Notes: a model not told the origin generated them from the sequence alone. DNA of 10,326 nucleotides from Bacteroidales bacterium (GCA_016287995.1 JAEEXW010000070.1:1-10326); one strand, 5' to 3'. Numbered from the stretch's first letter, positions 1 through 7,348 are shown. Numbers and translations are program-made.

Positions 1-266
1 CTGATTCTCAATACGGTGTGGAGCAACTTGCCGCCGACCTTTGTATGGAGCGCACCGGACTTTACAAGAAACTCACGGCAATAATTCAACAATCGCCCGT
101 GTCATTCATCCGCAGCATCCGTCTCCGCCACGCCGCCGCAATGATTGCCCAAAAAGAGTGCAGCATTTCAGATATTGCAGAACAAACTGGCTTTGGTTCA
201 GTGAGTTATTTCAGCAAATGCTTTCAAAAGGAGTTTGGGTGCAAGCCTTCGGAGTATGTGGGGTGA
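1..266 (+). CDS. AraC-type HTH regulator, C-terminal fragment (likely hybrid two-component sensor/regulator)
   Basis: This is the C-terminal end of a DNA-binding regulator whose start lies left of the window. The frame is open from base 3, reading DSQYGVEQLAADLCMERTGL, so the GTG at 18 is an internal valine and not a start. The segment covers both helix-turn-helix units of an AraC domain. The first unit is around VEQLAADLCMERTGLYKKL, and the linker contains FIRSIRLRHAA. The second unit is SISDIAEQTGFGSVSYFSKC, ending in FGCKPSEYVG. The pattern RTGLYKKL...SPVSFIRSIRL with an xYFSKxFxxEFG ending is typical of the output domain of Bacteroidetes hybrid two-component systems, which often control polysaccharide use. 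A stand-alone AraC regulator is the alternative, because the sensor part is not visible. The protein ends at the normal place for this domain. Confidence 0.88.
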   Translation, partial: DSQYGVEQLAADLCMERTGLYKKLTAIIQQSPVSFIRSIRLRHAAAMIAQKECSISDIAEQTGFGSVSYFSKCFQKEFGCKPSEYVG

Positions 267-330
267 GTCAATTTTTGTTAGTATAAAAAATTTAACATTT
301 TTTTTATGTGAAATTAATTTTTGGTACGAC

Positions 331-362
331 TTTGGTAATAGTAATAATCGAAAGAATATTTG
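331..362 (+). promoter_or_regulatory. Candidate Bacteroidetes-type promoter (TTTG - 20 bp - AATATTTG)
   Basis: A TTTG element at 331-334 is followed after 20 bp by AATATTTG at 355-362, which has one mismatch to the Bacteroidetes -7 consensus TAnnTTTG. Spacing fits the class. Transcription would begin near 369, about 12 bases before the ATG of the short ORF at 381. The mismatch and the AT-rich setting leave a fair chance that this is coincidence. Confidence 0.4.
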
Positions 363-380
363 TTAAACCATTAATAATAA

Positions 381-452
381 ATGAAAATGAGCAGACATCA
401 AGCAACATTGTTTTTTATCCTCTTTATTGCATTAGGCATTGCTTTCAGTTAA
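381..452 (+). CDS. 23-codon ORF resembling a signal peptide (small peptide or truncated secreted-protein remnant)
   Basis: An ATG at 381 opens a 23-residue ORF ending in TAA at 450-452. It has a basic start (MKMSRHQ), a hydrophobic core (LFFILFIALGIA) and then a small/polar end (FS), which is the layout of a signal peptide. One base change (TAA to CAA, Gln) would give AFSQDKK, a common cleavage-site pattern in Bacteroidetes secreted proteins. The frame would then continue to a second stop at 492-494 for 37 residues. A candidate promoter lies just upstream and a strong terminator at 515-549, so it may be expressed. It could be a tiny membrane peptide, the decayed 5' end of a secreted-protein gene, or a chance ORF inside a small RNA. 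No function can be assigned. Confidence 0.35.
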   Translation: MKMSRHQATLFFILFIALGIAFS

Positions 453-514
453 GATAAAAAACTACTCAAAAACCAACAGCCGAACTTACGCTAAACAATA
501 TTTAATTAATTATC

Positions 515-549
515 CTGCCTGAAAATACTCTTTCAGGCAGTTTTTTTTT
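515..549 (+). terminator. Strong rho-independent terminator
   Basis: There is a perfect 10-bp stem, CTGCCTGAAA at 515-524 pairing with TTTCAGGCAG at 531-540. It has a 6-base loop and is followed directly by nine T at 541-549. It would stop transcription from the regulator gene and/or the short unit at 369-549. Its T-tract runs into the TTTG box of the next promoter. Confidence 0.9.
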
Positions 550-577
550 GTTTTATTTAGAAAAAAACGTACATTTG
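547..577 (+). promoter_or_regulatory. Bacteroidetes-type promoter for the ABC exporter operon
   Basis: TTTG at 547-550, 19 bp of spacer, then TACATTTG at 570-577 is an exact match to the TTTG-N19-21-TAnnTTTG pattern used by the Bacteroidetes primary sigma factor. Transcription would start near 584, giving a leader of about 20 bases before the ATG at 604. The upstream box is built from the last T residues of the preceding terminator. Confidence 0.72.
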
Positions 578-603
578 TCTATTATTAGATACACACTCTC
601 AAT

Positions 604-1545
604 ATGCTACAACTAAAAAACATTACAAAAAACTACGGCAGTTTCCGTGCGGTTGACGACCTTTCGTTTACCGCCGAAGAAGGCAAAATCATCGGATTAA
701 TAGGACCTAACGGCGCGGGCAAATCCACAACCATAAGGCTTATAATGAACATTCTGCAACCTGACAGCGGCGAAATCCTTATCAACGGAGAGCCTTACCA
801 CGACGAAGACAGCGACCTTATCGGCTATCTTCCCGAAGAACGCGGTCTCTACAAAAAGCAAAAAGTCAGCGACATGCTCCGTTATCTCGCCTCGTTGAAA
901 GGAATGAACGCAGAGAAAATAGAAACGCAAATCGACCTTTGGCTCAGCCGTTTCGGACTGTCAAAATGGAAGAACGAAAAAATTGACGCACTTTCAAAAG
1001 GTATGTCGCAAAAAATCCAGTTCATCTCCGCTATAATGCACTCGCCAAAGATTATCTTTCTTGACGAACCGTTCTCAGGTCTCGACCCCGTCAGCAGCGA
1101 CGAACTATTAAACGTTATCAAAGAACTTAAAACGCAAGGGCGTATTATTATGTTTTCAACGCACGTTATGGAAACCGCCGAAATTATCTGCGACCATATC
1201 ATCATGATTAATCACGGCAAAAAAATTCTTGACGGCACCATTCAGGACATTCGCCGCAAATACGGCTCTGACACAATCACAATAGACTGCGCGGGCAACC
1301 ATTCGTTTCTTAGCGAAATAGAATCCGTGGCAGGCGTTACAGAAAGAGGCCACGAACTGAATATCGCTTTCAAACCCGGAGCCGATGTCAATGCACTGAT
1401 GAAAGAAATCGTTAACAAAGCGTATGAAAACCGCTGCACAATTAGCAGTCTGAAAGTTGACGAACCCTCGCTCCACTCAATTTTTGTAAGCATCGCAGCC
1501 CAAAACGACGGAGAAAACACCAATCAAAACACCGATAAAAAATGA
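604..1545 (+). CDS. ABC exporter ATP-binding subunit (NatA/YhaQ type)
   Basis: This is the cytoplasmic ATPase of an ABC-2 type exporter that powers the permease encoded next. At 313 residues it has the full nucleotide-binding domain plus a C-terminal extension. The Walker A motif is GPNGAGKST at residues 34-42. GYLPEERGLY at 74-83 sits at the Q-loop position and is the form characteristic of the NatA/YhaQ subfamily. The ABC signature LSKGM is at 130-134, Walker B IIFLDEP at 150-156, the D-loop SGLD at 158-161 and the switch histidine at 187. Residues from about 220 to 300 match in position and character the DUF4162-like tail of this subfamily. All catalytic residues are present. The stop codon overlaps the permease start (ATGA), implying translational coupling. 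Substrate is unknown: NatAB exports sodium in Bacillus, but the family is too broad to transfer that. Confidence 0.95.
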   Translation: MLQLKNITKNYGSFRAVDDLSFTAEEGKIIGLIGPNGAGKSTTIRLIMNILQPDSGEILINGEPYHDEDSDLIGYLPEERGLYKKQKVSDMLRYLASLKGMNAEKIETQIDLWLSRFGLSKWKNEKIDALSKGMSQKIQFISAIMHSPKIIFLDEPFSGLDPVSSDELLNVIKELKTQGRIIMFSTHVMETAEIICDHIIMINHGKKILDGTIQDIRRKYGSDTITIDCAGNHSFLSEIESVAGVTERGHELNIAFKPGADVNALMKEIVNKAYENRCTISSLKVDEPSLHSIFVSIAAQNDGENTNQNTDKK

Positions 1546-2777
1546 AATCAAAGATTAAACAAGTCGTAAAATTCGAGTTTTTAAGAATCGTTAAAACCAA
1601 AGGCTTTATTATAGCACTGATTCTTGCCCCAATTTTGATGGGTGGAGGTATCGCCGCGCTGATTTATTTTACCACGCAGTCCAACGACCGCACCACCGAG
1701 GAAATCTCCATAGGCGTTAAAATACCCGCTTCTAATCCGTCATATATCCAGACAATTTCCGAAATTCAGTCAAAAGGCTGGACAACAATAGAAAATTCCG
1801 ACGCAGGAGCACTCCGTCAAATGACCTTGGACAACCGCCTGAAAGGTTACATCGAATATGACAGCATAAAAGGCATAAGTTATTATTCAGACAAACTTGC
1901 CGACCTTTACATAACCAACACAATCAACCAAATTGTTCAAAACGTAAACCGCAGCCGCGAAATCAAACAATTAGGGCTTGACGAAGGACAAGTTTCAAGA
2001 CTTCTGAATCCAGAGTCTGCTGACACTTACAAACTCAGCAGCGAAACCTCTGAAAATGCCGAAGCCGCCAACGCCAACGCTGAATACGGCGTAAAATTAG
2101 CCTGCGGAACGATTTTCTTTATGCTTTTTGCGATGTGCATAATGATGTTTTCGCTGAGCGTTGGACGGTCGGTTTTGGAAGACAAATCCACAAAAATTGT
2201 GGACGTTTTGCTGACCTCCGTAAAACCCGAACAACTTTTAACAGGTAAAATTTTAGGCATAAGTGCGGCAAGTTTTCTCCAAATGTCAACATGGATAATA
2301 ATTGGCACGGTCTCGGTAACATTTTCAAACGTTACTGCTCTATCGGGTATTTCAGAAATTTTAACGCCGAGGATATGGGCACTATCGGTTGTATTCTTCT
2401 TGTTCGGTTTTTTTGCAGCGACGGCAATTTATGCGGCAATAGGTGCAATGAGCGAAACCGAGCAACATTTCAACCGTCTCAGCAGTTATGTAATTTGGGT
2501 GATAATGTTGCCGTGTTTTTTTATGGGACCTATCGCACAAAACCCCGACTCAATGCTCGCAAATGTGCTATCATTTATTCCTATAATGTCATCGAGTCTT
2601 ATGCCATTCAGAGTTATAATGGTAGATGTACCAATATGGCAAATTGTTACAAGTTTTATAATTCTTTTAATTTCAACATTTGTACTGATAAAAATTGCTG
2701 CAAAAATTTTCCGCAACGGTATAATGCAACAAGGTAAAGAATTAGGGTTTAAGGATATTTTTAAGTGGTTTAAATAA
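1542..2777 (+). CDS. ABC-2 type exporter permease (NatB/YhaP type)
   Basis: This is the membrane subunit partnering the ATPase encoded just upstream. It has 411 residues, normal for the family. The topology is the classic one: one helix near the N-terminus (about 21-43), a large extracytoplasmic loop (about 45-183), then five helices at roughly 184-206, 240-262, 278-302, 314-333 and 367-388. Between helices 2 and 3 lies VGRSVLEDKSTKIVDVLLTS at 207-226, followed by the PEQLLTGKILG-like stretch. This is the conserved cytoplasmic segment of NatB/YhaP permeases thought to contact the ATPase. The start codon overlaps the ATPase stop by four bases. A terminator follows directly, so this is a complete two-gene operon. 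The transported compound is not evident; sodium, a peptide or a toxic compound are all possible. Confidence 0.93.
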   Translation: MKSKIKQVVKFEFLRIVKTKGFIIALILAPILMGGGIAALIYFTTQSNDRTTEEISIGVKIPASNPSYIQTISEIQSKGWTTIENSDAGALRQMTLDNRLKGYIEYDSIKGISYYSDKLADLYITNTINQIVQNVNRSREIKQLGLDEGQVSRLLNPESADTYKLSSETSENAEAANANAEYGVKLACGTIFFMLFAMCIMMFSLSVGRSVLEDKSTKIVDVLLTSVKPEQLLTGKILGISAASFLQMSTWIIIGTVSVTFSNVTALSGISEILTPRIWALSVVFFLFGFFAATAIYAAIGAMSETEQHFNRLSSYVIWVIMLPCFFMGPIAQNPDSMLANVLSFIPIMSSSLMPFRVIMVDVPIWQIVTSFIILLISTFVLIKIAAKIFRNGIMQQGKELGFKDIFKWFK

Positions 2778-2784
2778 ATCCTAT

Positions 2785-2821
2785 AAAAAAAACGGGGTAC
2801 AAATTGCACCCCGTTTTTTTT
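2785..2821. terminator. Bidirectional terminator between convergent operons
   Basis: The stem ACGGGGT at 2792-2798 pairs with ACCCCGT at 2808-2814. It is extended by a C-G pair past one A-C mismatch, with loop AAATT. Eight A (2785-2792) precede it and eight T (2814-2821) follow, so it works as a terminator read from either side. It ends the ABC exporter operon on the plus strand and the RND operon on the minus strand. The RND stop codon (2820-2822) overlaps the T-tract. Confidence 0.9.
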
Positions 2822-5153
2822 ATTCCTTTTTCGCTTTTTTCTTAAAATTGATATTAAAACTCATCAGCATTGACGGCAAAAACAGAAGATTTGTGAACAT
2901 CGCCACAAACAGCGTTATGTCAATCAAAAGTCCTAACGCTATCGTTCCGCCAAACTGCGAGAAACAGAAAATCATAAAACCCGTCAGCAAAATTATCGCT
3001 GAATAAATGATACTTACGCCCGTTTCTCTCAATGCTCCGATAACAGATTTTGGAGTGTCGTAATTAGTTGCGTCAAGTTCGTGTCTGAATTTTGTAAACA
3101 AGTGGATAGCGTTGTCAACAGAAATTCCGAAAGCGATGTTAAACACCAAAATCGTTGAAGATTTTAGCCTGATTCCGCAAAATCCCATTATCGCAGCCGT
3201 TACAATCAGCGGAATAAAGTTAGGAATCACCGAAATAAACACCATTCTCCATGACGAAAATAATCCTACCATACAGAGCGAAATCAAAATTATTGCCAAA
3301 ACCAACGATTGAACCAAGTTGTCAATAAGTTTCAGAGAACCGAATGCAAAAATCACCGATGTACCGGTTATATCACAAGTGTTTTTCTCTGGCGGGAAAT
3401 AATGGTCAAGAATCTTTTGAATACTGTCCGTAACGGCAACCATTCTCACCGTTCCGATGTCAGCAACTCTCATTTGAATCCTTGCCCGCGAATATGTGGA
3501 ATCAATCATCGACTTCAACAAATTGCCCGCCATAGGATTGCTTTGAGCCGCCTCCTGATTACCTTTCAAATAAGGCATGATAAAAGGCAACTCGGTCTGC
3601 ATCGGCAGCGAATAATAATCAGGATTACCGTTATAATAGGCCCTACGGATAATTTTCAAGCCGTCAGCAATCGAAGTACCGTTTGATAGGCAGTTAAAAT
3701 ATTTCAAAGAATCTTCTATCGCTTCAATTTTTTTGATTGTATTGATGTTTAAAAGACCTTTTTTCTTTTTTGTGTCAATAGAGATTTCGAGCGGCAAAAT
3801 ACCGTTCATCTCCTTTTCAAAATATTTTAAGTCGATGTACGTTTGATTGTGTTCGGGAAGGTCGTCAACCTGAAAACTCTCATTTCTCAAAAGGGTCATA
3901 CCAAAAATCGAAACCGCAACCAAACAAACCGTACCGATATAAATCGCTTTTCTGTGGTTTTCTACCAAATAAACAAATTTTTCTACAATCTTATGAACAA
4001 ATTTTGTATCAAGATGTTTCAATTCTTTATCGGTCGGCGGATTAACAAAACTGAAAAGCGACGGCACCATCAAAACCGACAAGAAAAACATCGTTATAAT
4101 GCCTAAGGTTGCAATCAAACCAAACTCCATCAACATTTCGTTGCCTGTAATAAGAAACGTTGCAAAACCTGCCGCCGTGGTAAGGTTAGTTAAGAAAGTT
4201 GCCTTTCCGACTTGCGTAATTGTCTCAAACAGAGCCTTTTCTCTATCGCGGATTTCTCTGTAAACGTGATGGTATTTGTTAAGAAGATAAATGGTGTTTG
4301 GAATACCGATAACAATCAATAGCGGTGCTAACATTCCGCTCATCATTGTCATTTCGTATTGGAAAAGTGTCATCAACGCCATTGTCCAAATAACACCCGT
4401 AAAGACAATCAAAACCGCAAGAGCCGTTGTCTTAACACTCTTGAAAAATATCATAAAGATTAGCGAAACAACTATCAAAGAGATAATTGCAAAAATCACC
4501 AATTCATCCCTAACCATAATCATAAGGCGCGAACGGGTATACGGCAACCCCGAAATATGATACGGAGAATTGTTTTCCAAAGAAAATTTTTGAACAAAAT
4601 CCTCTATGCCCGCCACCATTACGTCTCTTTGTTTGCAATAAATTACCTCAGGATCGCAAGTTATCGCCAAAACGTAACAATTATTGTCAGTATAAAGCAT
4701 TTTGTCATAAAACTTAAACTTTTTTACCAACTCAAAGCAAGAGTCCAATTGACTTTGTGTTTGTGGCTGAGGGTCAAAGATTTTGTTAGCCTTAAACTTT
4801 TTTTCTGTTGTGTCTTTTGCTAAATCAATCGCATTTGTGTACGAGAGAATATTTGTGACGCCGATAACAGTTTTAAGGCTGTCTTGAAGTTTTAAAAGAT
4901 TTTTGTATTTTTCAAGTGTTAAAAAATCTTTGTCTTCAAAAGCGCAGACGATAAGGCTTGCGTCTTCGCCGAAAGTTTTTCTAAAATCCAAAAATCTCTG
5001 ATATGCCGTATCGCTTTCGTTCATCATAAGAGCGGTTGCATACTTCATACGGAGATTTTTCATGTTGTATCCCATAAACACGGTAATCACACCTATTATA
5101 ATAAGTATGAGTTTTTTGTGTTTAAGGATAAAGTTTGCGATTTTGTTCCACAT
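2820..5153 (-). CDS. RND/MMPL-family transporter (12-helix inner membrane protein)
   Basis: This is a 777-residue inner membrane protein of the RND superfamily, in the MMPL/Patched-like branch rather than the AcrB efflux branch, which is usually above 1000 residues. It is an internal duplication: helix at 13-31, a periplasmic domain to about 216, helices at roughly 217-237, 242-263, 274-291, 319-337 and 345-369. The plan then repeats from helix 402-422 with a second periplasmic domain (423-610) and five helices between 611 and 763. The second half has the family core IPNFIPLIVTAAIMG followed by GISVDNAIHLFTKFRHE, with an aspartate at 680 where RND proteins carry proton-relay residues. The matching site in the first half reads GIPNTIYLLNKYHH and has asparagine at 286. 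Relatives move lipids, hopanoids or other hydrophobic molecules using the proton gradient; the cargo here is unknown. The start lies 16 bp after the upstream coiled-coil gene, so the two form an operon. Confidence 0.9.
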   Translation of the reverse strand: MWNKIANFILKHKKLILIIIGVITVFMGYNMKNLRMKYATALMMNESDTAYQRFLDFRKTFGEDASLIVCAFEDKDFLTLEKYKNLLKLQDSLKTVIGVTNILSYTNAIDLAKDTTEKKFKANKIFDPQPQTQSQLDSCFELVKKFKFYDKMLYTDNNCYVLAITCDPEVIYCKQRDVMVAGIEDFVQKFSLENNSPYHISGLPYTRSRLMIMVRDELVIFAIISLIVVSLIFMIFFKSVKTTALAVLIVFTGVIWTMALMTLFQYEMTMMSGMLAPLLIVIGIPNTIYLLNKYHHVYREIRDREKALFETITQVGKATFLTNLTTAAGFATFLITGNEMLMEFGLIATLGIITMFFLSVLMVPSLFSFVNPPTDKELKHLDTKFVHKIVEKFVYLVENHRKAIYIGTVCLVAVSIFGMTLLRNESFQVDDLPEHNQTYIDLKYFEKEMNGILPLEISIDTKKKKGLLNINTIKKIEAIEDSLKYFNCLSNGTSIADGLKIIRRAYYNGNPDYYSLPMQTELPFIMPYLKGNQEAAQSNPMAGNLLKSMIDSTYSRARIQMRVADIGTVRMVAVTDSIQKILDHYFPPEKNTCDITGTSVIFAFGSLKLIDNLVQSLVLAIILISLCMVGLFSSWRMVFISVIPNFIPLIVTAAIMGFCGIRLKSSTILVFNIAFGISVDNAIHLFTKFRHELDATNYDTPKSVIGALRETGVSIIYSAIILLTGFMIFCFSQFGGTIALGLLIDITLFVAMFTNLLFLPSMLMSFNINFKKKAKKE

Positions 5154-5169
5154 ATTATTCTTAAAATTT

Positions 5170-6066
5170 TTAGTTAATGTTGATTTCTACTGAGCCGATA
5201 TTTCGTCCCTCACAGAAGACGTCTGCCTGATAACTGCCTGCAGAAAGCACTTCACGCGAAATTATGTAAACAACAGCGTTTTGAGCCTTTCCGTCGTAAT
5301 TAATATTTTTCTTTGACGAATACGCGATTTCCTTGCCCTGATAGTTGAAAAAGCCCGAACTTTCGTTCATCAAAATACTTCCATCGGGTTTTACAAGTCT
5401 TACGAGCAAATCCTTAGAACCTTTTTTTGTCATATCATTTTCATTAAGGGTAAAGGTAACGCGGAATTTTTTTGCCTTTAAAATTCTTGTAGTTTCATTA
5501 TCGCGGTCGTTAAGAGCCACGAGCCTCATGCCTTGCGCTTTGAGTGCCTCAGCCTCTTTAACACGACCTTGCAAAGAATCCTTTACGTTGGAGAGTTGAC
5601 GGTTTTCGTGTCTTGCGTTAGAGAGTTGACCGGTAAGACGGTTGTTTTCTTCTGTCAACATAATATTCTTGGTATTAAGACTATCAATTTGAACCACAAA
5701 ACTGCGCATTATGGCGCGTAATGTTTCCACCTCGGCACGGTATTTTTTCAAAGAATCAAGATTTGAGGCTTTTGTGCGTTTTAATGTTGTCATAAGTTCT
5801 GCTACTTTTGCCTTTTGCTCTTCCAACTGTGCGTTGATAGTATCGTTAGTAGTTTGCAGTTGATTATAACTATCCATAATCATAGTCATTTCGCGGTTCA
5901 AGGAATCTTTTTGAAGATTACCGATTTCGATTTTCGCAATCAAATCGTCCGCTTGTTGTTTTTGTGCACTGCGGTCAATCAGCAGCCAGATAACGGCAAC
6001 GGCCAAAACAAGAACCAATGCCAACAATAATTTATTAACCGGTGAATTTGAATTTTCTTTTTCCAT
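5170..6066 (-). CDS. Membrane-anchored coiled-coil protein of unknown function
   Basis: I do not recognise a named family. I place the start at the ATG at 6066, giving 298 residues. The frame extends to a TTG at 6087, but that codon lies inside the likely -7 promoter box. The protein has a short polar N-terminus, one transmembrane helix at about 11-30 (KLLLALVLVLAVAVIWLLI), a long charged helical region at about 35-185 with coiled-coil character (for example ENNRLTGQLSNARHENRQLS), and a C-terminal domain at about 195-298 that looks beta-rich. The N-terminal anchor with a long rod suggests that the rod and final domain project into the periplasm; the opposite orientation cannot be excluded. 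It is the first gene of an operon with the RND transporter, so it may be an accessory subunit or spacer for it. That role is inferred only from context. Confidence 0.82.
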   Translation of the reverse strand: MEKENSNSPVNKLLLALVLVLAVAVIWLLIDRSAQKQQADDLIAKIEIGNLQKDSLNREMTMIMDSYNQLQTTNDTINAQLEEQKAKVAELMTTLKRTKASNLDSLKKYRAEVETLRAIMRSFVVQIDSLNTKNIMLTEENNRLTGQLSNARHENRQLSNVKDSLQGRVKEAEALKAQGMRLVALNDRDNETTRILKAKKFRVTFTLNENDMTKKGSKDLLVRLVKPDGSILMNESSGFFNYQGKEIAYSSKKNINYDGKAQNAVVYIISREVLSAGSYQADVFCEGRNIGSVEININ

Positions 6067-6084
6067 TTTAAATAATTTTTGGTG

Positions 6085-6092
6085 CAAAGGTA
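6085..6092 (-). promoter_or_regulatory. -7 box (TACCTTTG) for the coiled-coil/RND operon
   Basis: Read on the minus strand, 6092-6085 is TACCTTTG, an exact TAnnTTTG match. It would start transcription near 6078, about 12 bases before the ATG at 6066. No clear TTTG is seen 19-21 bp upstream, so the upstream element is weak or absent. The box also argues against the TTG at 6087 as the translation start. Confidence 0.5.
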
Positions 6093-6114
6093 TAAAAAAA
6101 TGAAAAAAAATCAG

Positions 6115-6122
6115 TAATTTTG
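6115..6122 (+). promoter_or_regulatory. -7 box (TAATTTTG) for rlmI-ispG
   Basis: TAATTTTG matches TAnnTTTG exactly and would start transcription near 6129, about 15 bases before the ATG at 6144. No TTTG lies at the usual 19-21 bp upstream. Only 22 bp separate it from the opposing -7 box at 6085-6092. Confidence 0.5.
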
Positions 6123-6143
6123 GGCGTTAAAAAATATGAAACG

Positions 6144-7340
6144 ATGAATAAATACAATTTTCCGAAAATAATACTCAAATCCGGCAAAGACAGGTCGGCT
6201 TTAAGATTGCACCCGTGGATTTTTTCTGGCGCGGTAAAAAAAACTATCGGCAATGCCCTTGACGGTGAAAATGTTGCTGTATACGACAACAACGAAAAAT
6301 TTTTAGGACTCGGACATTACCAAAAAAACGGCAGTATCAGTGTCAGAATTTTTACCTTTGACGAGGTAACGCCCGACAAAGAATTTTGGACAAAAAAAAT
6401 TATGAACGCAGTAAAAATGCGCGACATTTTGGGCTACACCAACAACCCTGAAACCAACGTTTTCAGAGTAATTCACGGCGAGGGAGACGGTTTTCCGGGC
6501 TTTATCTGCGACTATTACGATGGCATTTTGGTTTTTCAGGCTCACAGCCTCGGCATGTGGAAGTTGGAGGAAACATTCAAAGAGATTTTCTTGGAAAATT
6601 TTTCAGAAAAGATTACTGCGATTTATGACAAGTCCGACAAGACACTACCGAAAAGCGACGGTATCGTCCCCGAAAACAAATTTCTTTTTGGCTCAGAAAG
6701 CGAAAAAACCGTCAGCGAATACGGTATGAAATTTCTCGTTAACGTAATTGAAGGACAAAAAACCGGCTATTTTATCGACCAAAGAGAAAACCGTAATTTG
6801 TTAAGACAATATTCAAAAGGCAAAACGGTCTTAAATATGTTTTGCTATACGGGCGGTTTTTCGGTTGCAGCGTTAAAAGGGGGTGCTAAAAGCGTTACTT
6901 CTGTTGACGCCTCTCAAACTGCTATAAATCTTACCGTTAAAAATGGAGAATTAAACGGTTTCAAAGATAATCACGAGGCAATAGCCACTGACGGTTTTGA
7001 CTTTTTGGATCAAATGGAAAAAGACAAATACGATTTGATAATCCTTGACCCGCCCGCTTTTGCAAAGCACGCAAACGTTACCAATCAGGCGGTAAAAGGC
7101 TATCAGAGAATCAACCGCGCCGCAATGGAAAAAATTGCGCCGGGGTCTCTGCTGTTTACGTTTTCGTGCTCGCAGGCTATTGACAAACAGACATTTAGAA
7201 TGGCTGTTATGGAAGCCTCGTTGCAAGCAAAAAGAAAAGTAAAAATTCTCCGTCAATTAACACAACCCGACGACCACCCCGTTTCGATGTATCACCCTGA
7301 GGGCGAATATCTTAAAGGTTTGGTCCTTTACGTAGAATAA
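6144..7340 (+). CDS. rlmI: 23S rRNA (cytosine-5) methyltransferase RlmI
   Basis: This is an S-adenosylmethionine-dependent methyltransferase of the RlmI (YccW) family, which in E. coli makes m5C1962 in 23S rRNA. I use the ATG at 6144, giving 398 residues against about 396 in E. coli. The frame extends to a TTG at 6120, but that codon falls in the -7 box. The N-terminal PUA domain covers about residues 1-80 and includes HPWIFSGA at 23-30. GEGDGFPG follows at 112-119. The family marker GQKTGYFIDQRENR is at 204-217. The SAM-binding motif I NMFCYTGGFS is at 231-240 with the acidic VDAS at 254-257. DPPAF is at 302-306 and the catalytic cysteine motif SCS at 341-343. All key sites are intact. The gene is divergent from the coiled-coil gene and sits 8 bp before ispG, so the two are likely co-transcribed. 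The exact target nucleotide is inferred from the family. Confidence 0.92.
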   Translation: MNKYNFPKIILKSGKDRSALRLHPWIFSGAVKKTIGNALDGENVAVYDNNEKFLGLGHYQKNGSISVRIFTFDEVTPDKEFWTKKIMNAVKMRDILGYTNNPETNVFRVIHGEGDGFPGFICDYYDGILVFQAHSLGMWKLEETFKEIFLENFSEKITAIYDKSDKTLPKSDGIVPENKFLFGSESEKTVSEYGMKFLVNVIEGQKTGYFIDQRENRNLLRQYSKGKTVLNMFCYTGGFSVAALKGGAKSVTSVDASQTAINLTVKNGELNGFKDNHEAIATDGFDFLDQMEKDKYDLIILDPPAFAKHANVTNQAVKGYQRINRAAMEKIAPGSLLFTFSCSQAIDKQTFRMAVMEASLQAKRKVKILRQLTQPDDHPVSMYHPEGEYLKGLVLYVE

Positions 7341-7348
7341 TAGTAAAA

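Noticed and set aside
285..303. A/T-only inverted repeat just after the regulator stop, like a terminator
   Set aside because: The stem is only A-T pairs around a short loop in an AT-rich stretch. It is thermodynamically weak, and a far better terminator lies at 515-549.
2291..2737. 148-codon plus-strand ORF inside the permease gene
   Set aside because: It lies entirely within the well-supported permease frame. Its translation is low-complexity (Asn- and Cys-rich) and shows no domain, as expected of an out-of-frame shadow.
3309..3686. 125-codon plus-strand ORF opposite the RND transporter
   Set aside because: It is antisense to a full-length transporter with conserved motifs in both halves. 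Its translation shows no family signature.
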